The translations under genes and the position numbers were made by a program. The notes under the pieces are model-generated. The model was given only the letters and a program-made list of their open reading frames with translations, did no database searches and was not told the DNA's origin. Of a stretch of 64,000 bases of DNA, positions 8,385-17,052 are shown one piece after another. The DNA lies in NCBI RefSeq assembly GCF_000359125.1, contig NZ_CAAF010000031.1, positions 1 to 64,000 on the forward strand, given 5' to 3'. This stretch comes from Mesorhizobium sp. STM 4661. Its GTDB lineage: Bacteria; Pseudomonadota; Alphaproteobacteria; Rhizobiales; Rhizobiaceae. Every line of letters starts with the position of its first letter. Position 1 is the stretch's first letter.

Positions 8385-9395
8385 ATGCACACCGGCCTCG
8401 CCCACACGCTCGACTTCGACCGGGATGGCAAGACATCAGGTCATCTCAGCATTCCCTTTTCGGTCGACCGTTCGCCCTATTTCCAGGTCAAGGTGCCGAT
8501 CTGCCTCATCCGCAATGGCGAAGGTCCCTCGCTGCTTTTGATGGCCGGCAATCACGGCGACGAATATGAGGGCGAGCTGTCGCTGGCAAAGCTGATCCGC
8601 CGGCTCGATCCGAAGCGCATCAGGGGCCGCATCACCATTTTGCCGATGGCGAACGCGCCGGCGGTCATGGCCGCCAAGCGTTGTTCGCCGCTCGACGGCG
8701 GCAATCTCAATCGCGCCTTTCCGGGCGACCCGTCCGGCATGCCGACCAGCCGGCTCGCGAATTTCCTCGAGACGGAGCAGTTCCCACGCCACGACGTCGT
8801 CTTCGACATCCATTCCGGCGGCACGTCGATGGAACATCTGCCGACAGCACTTGTCGAGCGCAACTCCGATCCCGAGCGCCACCGGCGTGGGGTCGAGCTG
8901 ATGCGCACGCTTGGCATGCCTTACGGCTTCGTGGCCGACAATGGTGAGGCCTCGCCAACCTCGATGGGTGCGGCGCGCCGGGCCGGCGCCATCGGCATCA
9001 GTGGCGAGTTCGGCGGCGGTGGCACCGCCACGGTCGATTCGATGGCGATCACCGCCCGGGCGCTCGACAGCCTGATGGTCGCGCTGGGCGTGGTCGACGC
9101 GCCGGTTCTGGCGCCGGCATCGAAACCTTCGGCGCCGACACGGCTGCTTTCGCTGTCCCGGCACAGCCAGGGCGTCTACGCCACCCGTCGCGGCTGGTTC
9201 GAGCCCGCCGTGAAGCTTGGCGACAGTGTAAGTTCAGGACAATTAGCCGGCTGGTATCACGATCTCGAACGGCTCGACCTTGTCGAGGAAGCCCTGTATT
9301 TCGCCGAAAGCGGCATCGTGCTGTCGCGCCGGCTGCATACGATGTGCGAGGCGGGAGACTGTCTCATGCAGGTCGCCGAACCGGTGGAAGGCTGA
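8385..9395 (+). CDS. Zinc-dependent deacylase, succinylglutamate desuccinylase/aspartoacylase family
   Basis: A 336-aa zinc hydrolase. Ligands are visible in GNHGDEYEGE (His and Glu, about residues 54-63) and in DIHSGGTSMEH (His, about 140-150). The substrate-binding NLNRAFPG, the late GEFGGGG and a C-terminal beta-barrel region agree with the AstE/AspA family, including the N-acetyl-diaminobutyrate deacetylase (DoeB) branch. The expected reaction is removal of an N-acyl group from an amino-acid-like compound. Placed just after a deaminase-like enzyme and RidA, it would free the amine that they process. The acyl group and amine cannot be read from sequence. Confidence 0.8.
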   Translation: MHTGLAHTLDFDRDGKTSGHLSIPFSVDRSPYFQVKVPICLIRNGEGPSLLLMAGNHGDEYEGELSLAKLIRRLDPKRIRGRITILPMANAPAVMAAKRCSPLDGGNLNRAFPGDPSGMPTSRLANFLETEQFPRHDVVFDIHSGGTSMEHLPTALVERNSDPERHRRGVELMRTLGMPYGFVADNGEASPTSMGAARRAGAIGISGEFGGGGTATVDSMAITARALDSLMVALGVVDAPVLAPASKPSAPTRLLSLSRHSQGVYATRRGWFEPAVKLGDSVSSGQLAGWYHDLERLDLVEEALYFAESGIVLSRRLHTMCEAGDCLMQVAEPVEG

Positions 9396-9451
9396 TGGGA
9401 ATCCAACCCGGCGTCCGCCCGTGACGTCTTTTCAGAAACTGAGGATATTTC

Positions 9452-10630
9452 ATGCAGCTTTCGATGTGGACCTACCCCTGGGATGTTCAGGATATGGGCC
9501 TGGAAACGGTCGAACGCGATCTTGTCGAGCGCGCTGGGCTCAACATGATCAGCCTCGCCACCTCCTATCATGCCGGCCGCTTCCTGCAGCCGCGCAGTCC
9601 GCGCCGGAAGGCCTATTTCCCGGAAGACGGCACCATTTATTTCAGGCCGACGGCGGCACGCTGGGCCAGTCTCGCCATCCAGCCCAAGGTCGCGGACGTG
9701 ATCGCCGAAGGTGGCGACGTGCTTGGTAGCCTTGTCCGCAGGCGCGATGCGGGCGGGCTCGGAGTTTCCTGCTGGACGGTCTGCCTGCACAACACCCGCC
9801 TTGGCATGCTGCATCCGCAGGCGGTCACCCGCAATGCCTTCGGCGATGCCAACTACTACAATCTCTGTCCGTCGCATCCGGATGCGCGCGCCTATGTCCG
9901 CGCGCTGGTCGCTGATGTCACGCACAGCTACAGGCCGGACAGGATCGAGCTTGAAAGCCCGTCCTTCATGGGCTTTGCCCATGAGTATCACCACGAGAAG
10001 GATGGTGTCGGGCTGACGCCGGAAGACGACTTTCTGCTGTCGCTGTGCTTCTGCCCGTCCTGCCTCGCCCGTGCGGCCGGCGCCGGCGTCGATGGCGAGG
10101 CGGCGCGCAGGCGCGTCGGCCAGTGGATCGTCGAGACCTGCGAACGCGCGGTGCCCGAACGGCGCTTTCCCGACTTTCCCGCCAGCGGCCTCGACACCTT
10201 TCTGCCCTGGCCGGAACTCCATGCCTATCTCATCTGGCGCTTCGAGCCGGTGACCAGCCTGGTCGCGGAACTGCGCGAGGTGGCCCATCCCGCAACGAAT
10301 GTCGTCATCATCGATCTTAAGGACGGCTGGCTCGGCGGCTGCGATCTGGCGGCACTCGGCAAGGTCTGCGACGGGGCGATCCTGTGTGCATACGACATGC
10401 AGGCCGGCGATGTCGCAAGCCTGATGGCGGCCGGCCGCGCCACGCTCGGAACCGGGAAATTCTTCGGCGCCGGCTACCGGCTATTCTATCCGGAAATGGC
10501 CGCCCCCGACATCCTTGCCGCTAAGGTCAAGCCGGCGCTGGCGCCCGATGTCGACGGCATCAATTTTTATAATTACGGCCTCGTCCCCGCCGCGCGTCTG
10601 GACTGGATAGGAGCCGCGCTGCCTGTTTGA
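9452..10630 (+). CDS. Conserved protein of unknown function, possibly a TIM-barrel glycosidase-like fold
   Basis: I do not recognise this 392-aa protein with certainty. It begins MQLSMWTYPWD, has no signal peptide, and shows alternating strands with polar ends (SWMxxY-like start, VSCWTVCLHNTRLG, PDRIELESPSF, NVVIIDLKDGWLGG, DGAILCAYDM, DGINFYNYGL) that resemble the eight strands of a TIM-barrel hydrolase. A CFCPSC motif near residue 200 could bind a metal. The E-rich IELESPSF strand could hold a catalytic acid, but this is a guess. It closes the operon that starts at 6657 and so is probably a catabolic enzyme for the same unknown compound. Confidence 0.7.
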   Translation: MQLSMWTYPWDVQDMGLETVERDLVERAGLNMISLATSYHAGRFLQPRSPRRKAYFPEDGTIYFRPTAARWASLAIQPKVADVIAEGGDVLGSLVRRRDAGGLGVSCWTVCLHNTRLGMLHPQAVTRNAFGDANYYNLCPSHPDARAYVRALVADVTHSYRPDRIELESPSFMGFAHEYHHEKDGVGLTPEDDFLLSLCFCPSCLARAAGAGVDGEAARRRVGQWIVETCERAVPERRFPDFPASGLDTFLPWPELHAYLIWRFEPVTSLVAELREVAHPATNVVIIDLKDGWLGGCDLAALGKVCDGAILCAYDMQAGDVASLMAAGRATLGTGKFFGAGYRLFYPEMAAPDILAAKVKPALAPDVDGINFYNYGLVPAARLDWIGAALPV

Positions 10631-10794
10631 ACAGATCGATCAGTGCCCGGTTGAATTCGGGAGCCGTGAACCTGAAAAAAGCACCGCCGGCGTTATCCCG
10701 TAAGTCATCCATATGTGCCTGCCTTCCACACTGCGATGCGTGGGAGGCAGCAAATGCGCAAGAATGCACGAGCAAAAAAGCCGGGTGGCGTCGC

Positions 10795-11427
10795 ATGACG
10801 GCCGACGCCCTGTTGTCGCCGGCAACGGTGTCCGGCTTCGTGTTCGGCCTCGGGCTGATCTTTTCCCTCGGGCCCCAGAACCTCATGCTTGTCCAGGCGG
10901 GATTGACTCGCAGCCATCCTTTCGCGGTCGCTTCCACCGGCTACGTCTCGGAGATCGCCCTGGTGACTATGGGAATTGGCGGGTTTGGAACGCTGCTGAC
11001 GCACAATCCCGCGATCTCCGGCATCCTGCAGGCGGCATGCGCCGGATTTCTTGCCTTGTGGGGAGCGCGCATCTTGCTTGCGGTCAACGGGACATCCCGC
11101 GTGGAGGTTGCGGCAGGCTGCAAGTCGCGATTTCAGGCGATCGGCTCGATGCTTGCCGTCACCTGGCTCAATCCGCTGGTCTGGCTCGAGGCGATGTTTC
11201 TCGTCGGGGTGCTCTCATTCAGCTATGGCAGCGAGGAACAGGCAGGCTTCGCCGCAGGGTTCCTCGCCGCCTCCGCAATCAAATTCTATGGCTGGAGCCT
11301 GGCCGGGTTGAGCCTGTCCCGCCGTTTCGACCGCCCGATCCATCGCAAGCGGATGGACATTGTCGCCGGCCTCGTTCTGATCCTCGCCGCCCTTGTCTTG
11401 GCTGCAAACATCCTGAAAGGCGCTTGA
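10795..11427 (+). CDS. LysE-family amino-acid exporter
   Basis: A 210-aa inner-membrane protein with about six hydrophobic helices and the N-terminal LysE/ArgO signature GLGLIFSLGPQNLMLVQAG at about residues 16-35; the later AVTWLNPLVWLEA is also family typical. Members export basic or other amino acids. I place the start at the ATG at 10795; the frame is open upstream to 10627, but that extension is rich in Cys and Lys and does not look like family sequence. It lies 164 bp beyond the unknown gene at 9452-10630 and is convergent with the large regulator ending at 11485. Confidence 0.8.
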   Translation: MTADALLSPATVSGFVFGLGLIFSLGPQNLMLVQAGLTRSHPFAVASTGYVSEIALVTMGIGGFGTLLTHNPAISGILQAACAGFLALWGARILLAVNGTSRVEVAAGCKSRFQAIGSMLAVTWLNPLVWLEAMFLVGVLSFSYGSEEQAGFAAGFLAASAIKFYGWSLAGLSLSRRFDRPIHRKRMDIVAGLVLILAALVLAANILKGA

Positions 11428-11484
11428 GTGATAGCCGGGCTCACGATTACCCGGAGTTTTGCTGGGCCGCGCGGAGAATTTTCG

Positions 11485-13680
11485 TCAGCGCGCCTGCCGC
11501 GCGAGATGCGGATCGACCAGGGCGCGGATTTCGGCCGCGGGCCCGCCTTCTCCGGCGGCACGCAGCGCCCGCTCGTAGCGTGCATAATCGTCGACCGCGC
11601 CTTCGAAATCACGGCGCGACAGCCGCTCCTTGATCAGCGCCTTGCAGATCGGGCCGGCATCCGGATAGAAATCCAAGACCCTGAGATAGACGGAACGCGC
11701 CTGATCGGCGTTGCCGGTCGCCTCCATCCGCTGGCCGATCCGCAACCCCAGATCGATCAGGTCGCGACGCACTCTTTCGGAAGCGGCGAGCGACCAGGAA
11801 CTGGTTCGCTCGTGCACAAACAACGGGCCGGGGAATGCGAGGAAGAGCGCCTCAACGTCGAGGCGCAGTGCCCCGCCATTGGCTGTCGCGACGGCCTTGA
11901 GCCGAGCATCCCAGTCGGCAAGGTCGACCCAGACCCTGTCCGACGCCAGGCGAAGCTTGCCTTCGCGCTGGGCAATGAGGTCGGTCCGCCCGAGCAGCTT
12001 GCGCAGCCGGTGCAGCGCCTGCTCGCACGCCGCCCGCGCCTGATCGCCGTCAAGGTCGGGCCACAACCAGTCCTGAAGGGTTTCCATCGAACAGGTGTTG
12101 TCCTTCGAGATCGCCAGCACCCGCAATATGTCGAGCGCCTTGGTCGGTGGCTTGGCGCCGAGAGGGAGGGGTTCTCCGTCGAGTTCGAGCCGGAAGCCGC
12201 CGAGAGCATGGACCTTGAGCGGCCAGGGCCAGGCCGCCGGCCGCCGCTGCGGCACGCCCAGCCGGCGTTCGCGGATCAACGAGCGGCAGAGCTCCGGTTC
12301 GATGCCGCGCTCGAGCGCATCGCCAAGCAATTCGCCGAGCAGCTCCGGGACGTTGAGGAGCACCATCGGCCAGGAGATTTCGCGCAGCGCCTCCAGGAAG
12401 GCCTTCAGCCGGTCGCCATAATGTGGATCGTCGTCCCACAAGCTTTCCAGGGCGCCGGCCGCCAGGATGCATATCTCGCTCCGCTTGTGGGCGCCGCCGT
12501 CCAGCCTGGGCAGCAACTCGCCAAGAAGCATGGCCGCTTCGCGCGGCTTCCTGTCGGCGAGCAGCACCTGGAACTTCGTGATGTAATGCGGCCAGCGCTC
12601 GACCATGGGCTCGTTGGCGGCCTCGATCGCCGCCATGAAGCGCTCGCAGTCCCGGTAGGCGGCCGTGAAATCGCCTTGCCGTGCATGCAGCGCTGCGTGG
12701 CAATCGGCAACGACGGCCACCTGCGTGGTGAAGCGGCTGTCGCCGATCTCGGCCAATCGTCCGACCACCTGGTGGAACTCGGCAAAATCGTTGCGGACCT
12801 TCATCTGCATCTGGAGATGGTAGAGCCCGCCGAATTCCACGCTCTTGAGCGCTTCACGCTCGCCAATGGCGATCGCCGCCCGCAACGCCGCTTCGGACGA
12901 CGGATAGGGAAAATTCCTTCTTTTGTAGGGAAAGTAACGACCACTCTCCGCGCCGAAGGCGACCAGCCACATGCCGAGAATCCAGGGCAGAACATCCTTG
13001 TCGCCCAAATCGTCGATGACGCTGTCGACGGCCTTGGCGAACAGATCGGCCCGCATGGTCGACGCCGAAAGATCGATCAGCGTTTCGCTCGCCAGCAACC
13101 GCAATCCGCTCGGATCCTGCCCGGCATTCCTGGTCAACCGCTCGAGCAGGTCGGTTTCCAGCGCCTGTCCGGCCGGGCTGCTGCGGTAGTAGTCCTCGGC
13201 GAAGTTCAGCGCCCGCATCATGCCGATGCGCACCAGCATCGCTTCCTCGGCAGGCAGTTCCGGCAGGCCGCGCTGGATCAGCTCGAACGCCCGGCGGGTC
13301 CACACGGAAAGGCCTTCGTAGGTCCGCCAACTGGCCGTCTTGACCAGCACCGCGCGCGACACGGTGAGACACAGGCCGCGCGGATCGTCGGCCTCGCCAA
13401 AGGCCTGCCATGCCTTCGCCAGCCAGCGCTCCGCGGCGACGTCGTCCGGCACATGGGCCACGCCCAGCCAATAAAAATGCCAGCCGTTCATCAGCGCTTC
13501 CGGCAATCGGCCGCACCAGTCGATAAAAGTCGCCCGGCCGCCTTGCGCCAGCACACTTTCCGCGCGGCTCAATATGAGTTTGCCGGCAAGGCCCCAGTCC
13601 TCGGCCTGCAAGGCAAGCGGTATGGCTTCATCCAGACGGCCTGCCTCGACGAGGATCGTCGCCGCCTTTCGTTTCAGCAA
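11485..13680 (-). CDS. C-terminal part of an interrupted MalT/BTAD-type regulator (TPR-like region, winged helix, BTAD)
   Basis: This frame continues, without shift, the ATPase half encoded at 13684-14703; only a TAG and one AGG codon separate them. It encodes about 731 aa: a helical repeat region (about 1-470), a winged helix starting LKVHALGGFRLELDGEPL near 490, and a bacterial transcriptional activator domain (about 590-731), which is the DNA-binding end of SARP/BTAD regulators. The first possible codon is TTG at 13680, with AGAGG immediately adjacent and so poorly spaced. Separate translation is unlikely to give a normal protein, so the gene is best read as one regulator broken by a nonsense codon, unless the stop is read through or is a sequencing error. 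Confidence 0.75.
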   Translation of the reverse strand: MLKRKAATILVEAGRLDEAIPLALQAEDWGLAGKLILSRAESVLAQGGRATFIDWCGRLPEALMNGWHFYWLGVAHVPDDVAAERWLAKAWQAFGEADDPRGLCLTVSRAVLVKTASWRTYEGLSVWTRRAFELIQRGLPELPAEEAMLVRIGMMRALNFAEDYYRSSPAGQALETDLLERLTRNAGQDPSGLRLLASETLIDLSASTMRADLFAKAVDSVIDDLGDKDVLPWILGMWLVAFGAESGRYFPYKRRNFPYPSSEAALRAAIAIGEREALKSVEFGGLYHLQMQMKVRNDFAEFHQVVGRLAEIGDSRFTTQVAVVADCHAALHARQGDFTAAYRDCERFMAAIEAANEPMVERWPHYITKFQVLLADRKPREAAMLLGELLPRLDGGAHKRSEICILAAGALESLWDDDPHYGDRLKAFLEALREISWPMVLLNVPELLGELLGDALERGIEPELCRSLIRERRLGVPQRRPAAWPWPLKVHALGGFRLELDGEPLPLGAKPPTKALDILRVLAISKDNTCSMETLQDWLWPDLDGDQARAACEQALHRLRKLLGRTDLIAQREGKLRLASDRVWVDLADWDARLKAVATANGGALRLDVEALFLAFPGPLFVHERTSSWSLAASERVRRDLIDLGLRIGQRMEATGNADQARSVYLRVLDFYPDAGPICKALIKERLSRRDFEGAVDDYARYERALRAAGEGGPAAEIRALVDPHLARQAR

Positions 13681-13683
13681 CCT

Positions 13684-14703
13684 CTACTCTTCCCATGGCA
13701 CGCGCTGCGCGAAACACCGATCGAGGAAATCCCGCAACAAATCGTGCAGGTAGAAGACGTCGCGGCTGCTTTCCGTACGTGTGACCAGCAACTGCCGTCT
13801 GTAGAGCCTGTCGAGCAGCTTTCCCGCCTCGCCCGATCCTATCATCTCGTCCGCCAGTTCGGCGCTGATTTCGGGCAGCAGGTTGAGCTTCAGCAGCATG
13901 TCCTGGTCGGTGGCGGGGAGGGAAAGGAAGAAGTGGCGGCCAAGAACATCCAACAGTGGGTTCTGCCCGCCGCTCGTGTCATCAGGTCCGACCGTCGAGC
14001 CGTGATCCGCGAGCAGAACCAGTCCGATCGCCCAGCCGCGTGCGGCTTCGACATCGACTGCGACGTTCTTTGAACGCAGTTGGACGAGATCGCGCGCTTC
14101 CGCGGTCGAGAATTCAAGCGCCGACCTGTCGACGACTGCCATCTGGCCCCTGAGGATGAGGTCGCCCAGTTCCTCCCGTGGCAGCGTTCGCGAGGCGCAA
14201 ATACACCGAACCGTGTCCGGAAGCTCGCGGAACATCACCGAAAGCACCCCACGAAACTCCGGCGTGTCGGCATCGTGCAGATCGTCGAGGACCAGAATGG
14301 TACCGGGTTTCAGCCGCGCGAAATAGGCCCTGAAGAAGCGCCTGGCGAACTCCTTCGGTTGCTCGGCATATTCCACGCCGAACACCGGCATGTCCGCGGC
14401 CGAGGCGAGGGACTGAGTGAGATATTGAAAGAAGCGCGCAATGTCCTGGTCGCCCTCGTCGACGCGGAACCACACATGCGGCGTCTCGACGCTTTCGAGA
14501 TAGTCGATGACCGCGGTCGTCTTGCCGTAGCCGGCCGGCGCCGCTACCCAGCACACGCTCGATCGCGACCGCCGGTCGATCGCTTCGAGGACACGGTTGC
14601 GTCTCAGTATCGCAGCACTGCGCGGCGCCGCCAGCTTGGCGATCAGGCCCTCGCCCGGAAGCTGGCGCGTCGCCTCGGTTTCGACGGCGTCTAGGGGGGT
14701 CAT
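13684..14703 (-). CDS. N-terminal STAND ATPase part of an interrupted MalT/BTAD-type regulator
   Basis: About 339 aa from the ATG at 14703, which has GGGAG six bases upstream; the frame is open to 14793 but the extension lacks a ribosome binding site. It carries the MalT-like STAND NTPase module: Walker A in AAPAGYGKTTAV (about 52-63), Walker B ILVLDDLHD near 138, the CASR sensor and an arm ending HDLLRDFLDRCF. It stops at TAG (13684-13686) exactly where family members continue into the winged-helix/TPR arm, and the downstream frame does continue. On its own it would be a regulator without its DNA-binding domain. The inducer is unknown. Confidence 0.75.
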   Translation of the reverse strand: MTPLDAVETEATRQLPGEGLIAKLAAPRSAAILRRNRVLEAIDRRSRSSVCWVAAPAGYGKTTAVIDYLESVETPHVWFRVDEGDQDIARFFQYLTQSLASAADMPVFGVEYAEQPKEFARRFFRAYFARLKPGTILVLDDLHDADTPEFRGVLSVMFRELPDTVRCICASRTLPREELGDLILRGQMAVVDRSALEFSTAEARDLVQLRSKNVAVDVEAARGWAIGLVLLADHGSTVGPDDTSGGQNPLLDVLGRHFFLSLPATDQDMLLKLNLLPEISAELADEMIGSGEAGKLLDRLYRRQLLVTRTESSRDVFYLHDLLRDFLDRCFAQRVPWEE

Positions 14704-14874
14704 GGGGGCTCCCGTTCGACCAATCCTCGGACGCCGGTCGTGCCGCCAGGACCGTTCCGCCGCCCACATCTTTCCCCAGCGTAACGCAATCATGCGACAA
14801 TTCTAGTGGCTTTGCAGGGTGAAGCGGCATGGCCGATCCGACGCACGGACCTCAATGTCCACGCAGTCGCGAAA

Positions 14875-15582
14875 TCAAGATGCGGATGGCGCCGGGTTGC
14901 GTGAGGCGGCGGGCGACCGGTGGATCCCGCATTCCAGCTTCGGCAATCCGCTCCAGCGGCCCGCGCGCGGGTTGTCCGCGCTGCCGCCCGCGACCGTGCA
15001 GGGCGCGCAACCGATCGAGAAGTAGCCTTTTTCGAGCAGCGGATGCCGGGGCAGGCGATGGTGATCGAGATAGGCCTCGATCTCAGGGCGCGTGAAGCGG
15101 GCGAGCGGGTCGATCTTCAGGCGCCCGTCATCTTCCTCAAGCGTCGACACATCCGTGCGCAGCCCGCCATGATATCGCTTGCGGCCGGAAATCCAGGCCT
15201 TGAACCCAGCCAGGGCTCCTTCGAGCGGCAGAACCTTGCGGATGTGGCAGCACCGGTCCGGATTGCGGGAGTGCAGCGATCCCGCAGCGTCCAACGCCCG
15301 CAAGGCATCCGCGTTGGGCGTCACCACGCGCACATCGGTCAGGCCGAGCAGCGTTATCAGTTGCGCGCGATAGGCGATCGTCTCGGCAAACAGCTTTCCC
15401 GTGTCGAGCGTGATGACGGGAAGCGAACGATCGATCGAAGCGGCCATATGCAGCAGCACCGCCGATTCCGCGCCGAACGAGGAGACGAGCGCGATATTTC
15501 CACAAAACAGCCCGGCGACGAGTGGCGCCAGCAGGTCTGGCCCGTCGAGATCATCCAGCTCTGCGATGACGGCCTCATACAT
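14875..15582 (-). CDS. cysH: Phosphoadenylyl/adenylyl-sulfate reductase (CysH)
   Basis: About 235 aa. It reduces APS or PAPS to sulfite with thioredoxin in the cytoplasm. The catalytic cysteine is in LECGIHRS near the C-terminus, and the CC pair (RCCHIRK) plus CxxC (IGCAPC) show the [4Fe-4S] cluster found in the APS-reducing branch. The nucleotide loop SSFGAESAVLLHM and the IDPLARFTRPEI region are family typical. I use the ATG at 15582; an in-frame TTG at 15603 is also possible and neither has a strong ribosome binding site. It lies 39 bp behind the exporter-cytochrome gene on the same strand, which suggests that operon handles sulfite, sulfate or a related oxyanion. Confidence 0.85.
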   Translation of the reverse strand: MYEAVIAELDDLDGPDLLAPLVAGLFCGNIALVSSFGAESAVLLHMAASIDRSLPVITLDTGKLFAETIAYRAQLITLLGLTDVRVVTPNADALRALDAAGSLHSRNPDRCCHIRKVLPLEGALAGFKAWISGRKRYHGGLRTDVSTLEEDDGRLKIDPLARFTRPEIEAYLDHHRLPRHPLLEKGYFSIGCAPCTVAGGSADNPRAGRWSGLPKLECGIHRSPAASRNPAPSAS

Positions 15583-15621
15583 GGCGGTTCGACCGATCAA
15601 CAACAGCGGGAGGCAGCCGGT

Positions 15622-17052
15622 TCATAGCTTTGCCACGAAATCGAGGATCGCCTGCCGGTCGGCGTCGCCAAGGTCGAAGAAGCGGTCGCGCACGATCTGC
15701 GCCGTCCCGCCATGGGCGAGAACCGCGTCGCGCAGCGTGGTGGCGCGGCCGTCATGCAGATAGCGTTCGCGCAGGCGGATGCCGACGAGCGGTGCGGTCC
15801 GCCATTCGGCGCCGATGGCGTCGCCCTGGACGATCTTGTCGTCGAGCGCCGGCCCCATGTCGTGCAGCAGCAGGTCCGAGTAGAGCCGTACCTCGCCCTT
15901 GACGCCCTCCAGCGCCGGCACATGGCATTTGGCGCAACCGGTCGAGGCGAACAGCCTTCCGCCCTGGCTGCCAAGCATCGCGCCTTCGCTCGACGAAGGC
16001 GCTGCGGCCTGGAAGGCCGCCGAGAAGGGGAGCAGCGCACCATAGGCCAGGGCCGCCGACAGAACCACCCCGACAAAACCGACACCAATCAGACGCCAGG
16101 CGCCGCCGGCCTCCCCGAGCCGCCCGATGCGTGTGGTGATCCCAAGCGCGACCATCACCATCAGGAACAGGAACTGGTCGACGTCGAGGATCGCGCGGCG
16201 CAGTTGCGGATCGAGGGTGATCGCGGAATTGATGAGCACGACGCCAACGAACGCGGCGATGAACCACGGGAACGGGATCGGCGCCGCCTCTTGTCCCTTG
16301 TTTCGGCCGCGAAGGACCAGGCCGGCGGCGAGCAGCAGCGGGATGAGCATCAGCACCTTGCTGAGCTTGACCAGCGTGGCGGTGTTCAGCGCCCCATCCG
16401 AGATGGCGAAGGAGGCGCCGTAAACCTGCGCCAGCTCGAAGATGCTCGCTCCGACGAACACGCCATAGAGGCGGTCGTCGAGATGCGGTAGCCAACCACT
16501 CAGGAATAGGACGGGATAGACGAGCAATGCCACCGTGCCGCTCAGCGTGATCAGGGCGATGGCGATGCCGGCGCTCTGGTCGCGCGCGCGTACCAGCGCG
16601 GCCATGGAAAGGATCGCCGCGGCACCGCAGACGGCGCTGCCGGTAGCGACAAGCAGCGCGACCTCGGCGTCCAGCCTGAACAGTTTGCGCGCGATGGCGT
16701 AGAGCAGGCTCAGGACCAGGACCAGCTCGATGGCTGCCACCGCAAGCGGCATGAAGCCCAGATCCAGGAACAGCCGCGTGGTGATGCGGAAGCCGACCAG
16801 CACCACGGCAAGCCGCAACAGATAGCGCTTGGTGAAATCGAGCCCCGGGCGCAAGGCGTCCGGACAGGCGAAACTGTTGCCGATCAGCAGTCCGAAAAGC
16901 ATGGCGACGAGGACCGGATTGCGCGACAGCGGCTCGCCAAGTCCGCCGGCGATCCAGCCGGCCGCAAGGGCGAGCGCGGCGGCAACGATGACGCCAGACA
17001 GAACCGGGCGCGCCTTTCCCGGCGCGTGCGACAGCGTCAGGGCGAGGCTCAT
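15622..17052 (-). CDS. YeiH-family (PSE/UPF0324) anion exporter fused to a C-terminal cytochrome c domain
   Basis: A 476-aa fusion. Residues about 15-345 form the multi-helix membrane domain of the YeiH/putative sulfate exporter family (RNPVLVAMLFGLLIGN, RLAVVLVGFRIT, GSAVCGAAAI, VGASIFELAQVYGAS). Residues about 355-476 are soluble with one haem site, CAKCH at 373-377, followed by YSDLLLHDMGP, WRTAPLVGI and YLHDGRATTLRDAVLAHGG, which match the second half of di-haem thiol-oxidoreductase-like proteins (COG3488). Normal YeiH proteins end after the membrane domain. The start overlaps the upstream propeller-cytochrome stop as ATGA, and that protein ends with the first haem half. The haem domain should face the periplasm. 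Confidence 0.82.
   Translation of the reverse strand: MSLALTLSHAPGKARPVLSGVIVAAALALAAGWIAGGLGEPLSRNPVLVAMLFGLLIGNSFACPDALRPGLDFTKRYLLRLAVVLVGFRITTRLFLDLGFMPLAVAAIELVLVLSLLYAIARKLFRLDAEVALLVATGSAVCGAAAILSMAALVRARDQSAGIAIALITLSGTVALLVYPVLFLSGWLPHLDDRLYGVFVGASIFELAQVYGASFAISDGALNTATLVKLSKVLMLIPLLLAAGLVLRGRNKGQEAAPIPFPWFIAAFVGVVLINSAITLDPQLRRAILDVDQFLFLMVMVALGITTRIGRLGEAGGAWRLIGVGFVGVVLSAALAYGALLPFSAAFQAAAPSSSEGAMLGSQGGRLFASTGCAKCHVPALEGVKGEVRLYSDLLLHDMGPALDDKIVQGDAIGAEWRTAPLVGIRLRERYLHDGRATTLRDAVLAHGGTAQIVRDRFFDLGDADRQAILDFVAKL

Noticed and set aside
6249..8405. A 718-codon minus-strand open frame across the deaminase-like and RidA genes
   Set aside because: The plus-strand genes show PLP and RidA motifs; the antisense frame has none.
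11435..11460. A terminator after the LysE gene (CCGGG/CCCGG followed by AGTTTT)
   Set aside because: The stem is only 5 bp with a 10-nt loop and the T run is four bases, too weak to call.
11428..14073. An 881-codon plus-strand open frame opposite the MalT/BTAD-type regulator
   Set aside because: The opposite strand encodes recognisable STAND and BTAD domains; the long frame is a GC-driven shadow without domains or ribosome binding site.
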